Source: Methanocalculus sp. (GTDB lineage: Archaea; Halobacteriota; Methanomicrobia; Methanomicrobiales; Methanocorpusculaceae). From it: a DNA stretch of 7,049 bases. The notes beneath the pieces are model-generated. The model saw only the letters and a list, made by a program, of their open reading frames with translations, was not told the DNA's origin and did not search any database. Below, piece after piece: positions 5,551-7,049 of this stretch (the first letter of the stretch is position 1; each line of letters opens with the position of its first letter). The position numbers and the translations under genes are program-made. The DNA lies in NCBI RefSeq assembly GCF_029762515.1, contig NZ_JARVGN010000076.1, positions 1 to 7,049 of the forward strand, written 5' to 3'.

Positions 5551-5570
5551 ACTGCGGGGATTTCTGCAGT
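5551..5570. promoter_or_regulatory. Inverted-repeat element copy 2 (ACTGC-N10-GCAGT)
   Basis: ACTGCGGGGATTTCTGCAGT shares 16 of 20 positions with copy 1 at 4000-4019. Here the symmetric arms extend to TAACTGC (5549-5555) and GCAGTTA (5566-5572). It sits directly upstream of the lipoprotein TATA region, 48 nt before ATG 5502, and just beyond the stop codon of the radical SAM gene. Confidence 0.6.
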
Positions 5571-5573
5571 TAT

Positions 5574-6518
5574 CTATTCGAGAAAACCCCTGCTCAGACC
5601 GGCTTTTTGTGCAGTCGCGAGTGCATCCTCGAACTCCTGCTGCGTGATCATCCGCCTGAGAGCATCGAACCCGGAACCTTTCTCCCGCACCTTCCAGGCA
5701 GGGCGGTACTGCGGCATGATGTTCACATAATTTGAAACAGACAGCTCGTCTGCAATGAACTGCATCACCTCTTCTGTTCCGGCAAGGCCGTCTGGCAGCA
5801 CCAGGTGCCGGATGATCATGCCCCTATCAGCGATACCGTTCTCAATAACAAGATCCCCTACCTGCCGGTGCATCTCAGACAGTGCTTCTTTCATCCGATC
5901 AACATAATCGGCAGCACCTGAGAGTGCATGAGCAATCCTATTGCTCCCATACTTCGCATCCGGCATATAGATGTCAATCACTCCGTCAAGGAGGTGCAGG
6001 GTTTCGACTGCGTCATAGCCGCCGGTATTTTAGACGATCGGAATGGTGAGCCCCCTGCCTGCTGCGATATCTACTGCCTTCAGAATCCCCGGCACCTGAT
6101 GGGTGGGTGAGACCAGGTTGATATTATGGCATCCCCTCTCCTGGAGCCTGAGCATGATCTCCGCCAGATCCTCTGTACGAACCTGAAAACCTCTCCCGCA
6201 CTGGCTGATCTCGTAGTTCTGGCAGAAGATGCATCCGAGATTGCAGTTGGTGAAGAAGATCGTTCCTGATCCCCTTCTCCCGACAAGCGGCGGCTCTTCG
6301 CCGAAATGAGGGGAATAGCTTGAGATGATCAACTCATTCCCTGTCCGGCAGAACCCGGTCTCTCCGGCGGTTCTGTCAACATGGCACTGGTGGGGACAGA
6401 GGGTGCAGTCGCTCAGTATCTCATATGCGGCATCTGCACGATCCCGTACTATACCTTCTGCCTGGAGGTCTGGGTATCGCTCTTTCATCAGTTCATAGGT
6501 GTTTATGGTTGTATTCAT
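5574..6518 (-). pseudogene. PflX-like radical SAM protein (COG1313) interrupted by an in-frame TAA
   Basis: Read through one stop, this is a 314-residue protein of normal family length. The N-terminal part has a cysteine cluster (C38, C41, C45, C57) and the radical SAM motif TNCNLGCIFCQNYEIS with C92-x3-C96-x2-C99 for the 4Fe-4S cluster, then NLVSPTHQVPGIL. At codon 163 (6030-6032) the minus strand reads GTC-TAA-AAT-ACC-GGC, giving V-stop-NTGGYD. The family reads VYNTGGYD here, so one base changed a Tyr codon (TAT or TAC) to TAA. Downstream, in the same frame and intact, come VIDIYMPDAKYGSNR and the family's C-terminal end at 5574. Translated as is, only the first 162 residues would be made. 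Members resemble pyruvate formate-lyase activases but their substrates are unknown. ATG 6518 is favoured over ATG 6569. It could be a young pseudogene or a base error in the sequence. Confidence 0.85.
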
Positions 6519-6547
6519 ATCCTTGGCAGTGCCGTATTGCTGACGAG

Positions 6548-6562
6548 AAAACATAATACTAT
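6548..6562. promoter_or_regulatory. AT-rich patch possibly serving two divergent promoters
   Basis: In the 89-nt gap between the divergent radical SAM and nitroreductase genes, AAACATAATACTAT can serve as a TATA-like box on the plus strand and AGTATTATGTTT on the minus strand. Normal spacing would place starts near 6584 (plus) and 6527 (minus), leaving short leaders for both genes. This is placement by pattern only. Confidence 0.35.
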
Positions 6563-6594
6563 CATGCATCAGGCACGATCATCTGCTTGTTGCC

Positions 6595-6598
6595 GGAG
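6595..6598 (+). promoter_or_regulatory. Ribosome binding site of the nitroreductase gene
   Basis: GGAG followed by 9 nt and ATG 6608. It supports this ATG as the start and distinguishes the gene from the leaderless-type genes to its left. Confidence 0.6.
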
Positions 6599-6607
6599 AA
6601 TCATAGA

Positions 6608-7049
6608 ATGGATACCAGTATACACACCCTCATACGGAAGAGCAGGAGTACCCGGAGATTTCAGGAAGATCGTCTTCTACCTGAATCACGGATCATTGAT
6701 TTCATAGATATCGCCCGGCTCTGCCCCTCTGCCCGGAACCGCCAGCCCCTGAAATATATCATCTCGGTTGACCCGGAGGAGACAACAAAGATCAGACATG
6801 CCCTCCTCTGGGCACTGGATCTCCCTGAGTGGGATGGTCCCGTTGAAGGTGAGCGGCCACCAGCCTATATCACGATCATTGCTCCTGAGAACTGCAGCCC
6901 TGACCCGGCGATCGATCTTGGGATCGCCGCCCAGACGATCCTTTTAGCAGCTGCCGGGCAGGGGATCTCCGGGTGTATGTTCGGATCCATAAGACGTGAG
7001 GAGATGAAGCGGATCCTGCCGGTTCCAGAAGGATATGAGATCCTCCTTG
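6608..7049 (+). CDS. Nitroreductase-family flavoprotein, N-terminal part (runs off the window)
   Basis: The first 147 codons are present and the frame is open at the right edge. The N-terminus has LIRKSRSTRRF (8-18), the typical 'I--R-S-R-F' FMN-phosphate contact of the nitroreductase fold. CPSARNRQPLKYI (39-51) matches the 'A-P-A-N-QP' region near the flavin, and the later DLGIAAQTILLAAAGQGISG segment is the conserved dimer-interface helix ('D-G-A-QN--L-A---G-G'). Family members are FMN enzymes that use NAD(P)H to reduce nitro compounds, quinones, flavins or other acceptors; the physiological substrate cannot be told. The ATG at 6608 is supported by GGAG 9 nt upstream. It is divergent from the interrupted radical SAM gene. 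Normal family length is about 170-220 residues, so most of the protein is visible. Confidence 0.85.
   Translation, partial: MDTSIHTLIRKSRSTRRFQEDRLLPESRIIDFIDIARLCPSARNRQPLKYIISVDPEETTKIRHALLWALDLPEWDGPVEGERPPAYITIIAPENCSPDPAIDLGIAAQTILLAAAGQGISGCMFGSIRREEMKRILPVPEGYEILL

Noticed and set aside
5549..5572. Inverted repeat as a terminator of the radical SAM gene
   Set aside because: No T run follows directly. A near-identical copy at 4000-4019 lies between two divergent genes where no transcript ends, and its spacing to the downstream TATA and ATG fits a promoter element better.
5574..5981. Second half of the radical SAM gene as an independent gene starting at GTG 5981
   Set aside because: The frame is continuous with the upstream half apart from one TAA, and the conserved NTGGYD lies between the stop and this GTG. 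There is no ribosome binding site, and the half lacks the Fe-S cysteines.
6030..6032. Programmed recoding (pyrrolysine or selenocysteine) at the stop
   Set aside because: The codon is TAA, whereas pyrrolysine uses TAG and selenocysteine TGA. The expected residue is tyrosine, not a catalytic special residue.
1..7049. CRISPR array, insertion sequence, tRNA or rRNA
   Set aside because: I saw no regularly spaced direct repeats, no transposase-like frame with terminal repeats, and no cloverleaf or rRNA-like sequence on either strand.

Overview
This window looks like chromosomal DNA from a euryarchaeon, most likely a methanogen of the Methanomicrobiales type. The evidence is gene content. There is a diphthine synthase end (EF-2 modification), DUF357 domains, a short NusA made only of KH domains, an archaeal bifunctional-nuclease-family protein, and promoters with TATA-like boxes where leaderless or very short leaders are plausible. 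Base composition is near balanced and GATC is very frequent. The order-level assignment is inference; the archaeal assignment is much firmer.

Layout, left to right. (1) A plus-strand cluster: the 3' end of dphB, joined by an ATGA overlap to a protein with two DUF357 units. A 68-nt gap follows, then a polytopic membrane protein of the flippase-like UPF0104/LPG-synthase-TM family, then a DUF151 (BFN) protein 13 nt downstream. (2) Converging on it, a minus-strand nusA-hisE pair that overlap by 11 nt. A perfect 23-bp palindrome lies upstream of nusA. (3) A minus-strand secreted SIMPL (DUF541) protein and, divergent from it, a plus-strand LysE-family exporter. (4) A minus-strand lipoprotein built from two copies of a beta-rich repeat plus a cysteine-less DUF333-like domain. 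It has a hairpin/T6 terminator that overlaps the lysE stop codon. (5) A minus-strand PflX-like (COG1313) radical SAM gene split by one in-frame TAA where the family has a conserved tyrosine. (6) Divergent from it, a nitroreductase-family gene running off the right edge.

The most interesting regulatory signal is a near-identical 20-bp inverted-repeat element (ACTGC-N10-GCAGT) with closely matching TATA regions. It sits 47 and 48 nt upstream of the start codons of the SIMPL and lipoprotein genes, which suggests a shared regulator for two exported proteins, and possibly for the divergent exporter. Other points of note are the single nonsense codon in an otherwise intact radical SAM gene, the palindrome before nusA-hisE, and the duplicated-domain lipoprotein. 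I see no CRISPR array, insertion sequence, tRNA or rRNA, and no gene-free stretch over 300 bases. Apart from the elements above, the region reads as ordinary archaeal housekeeping and envelope genes.
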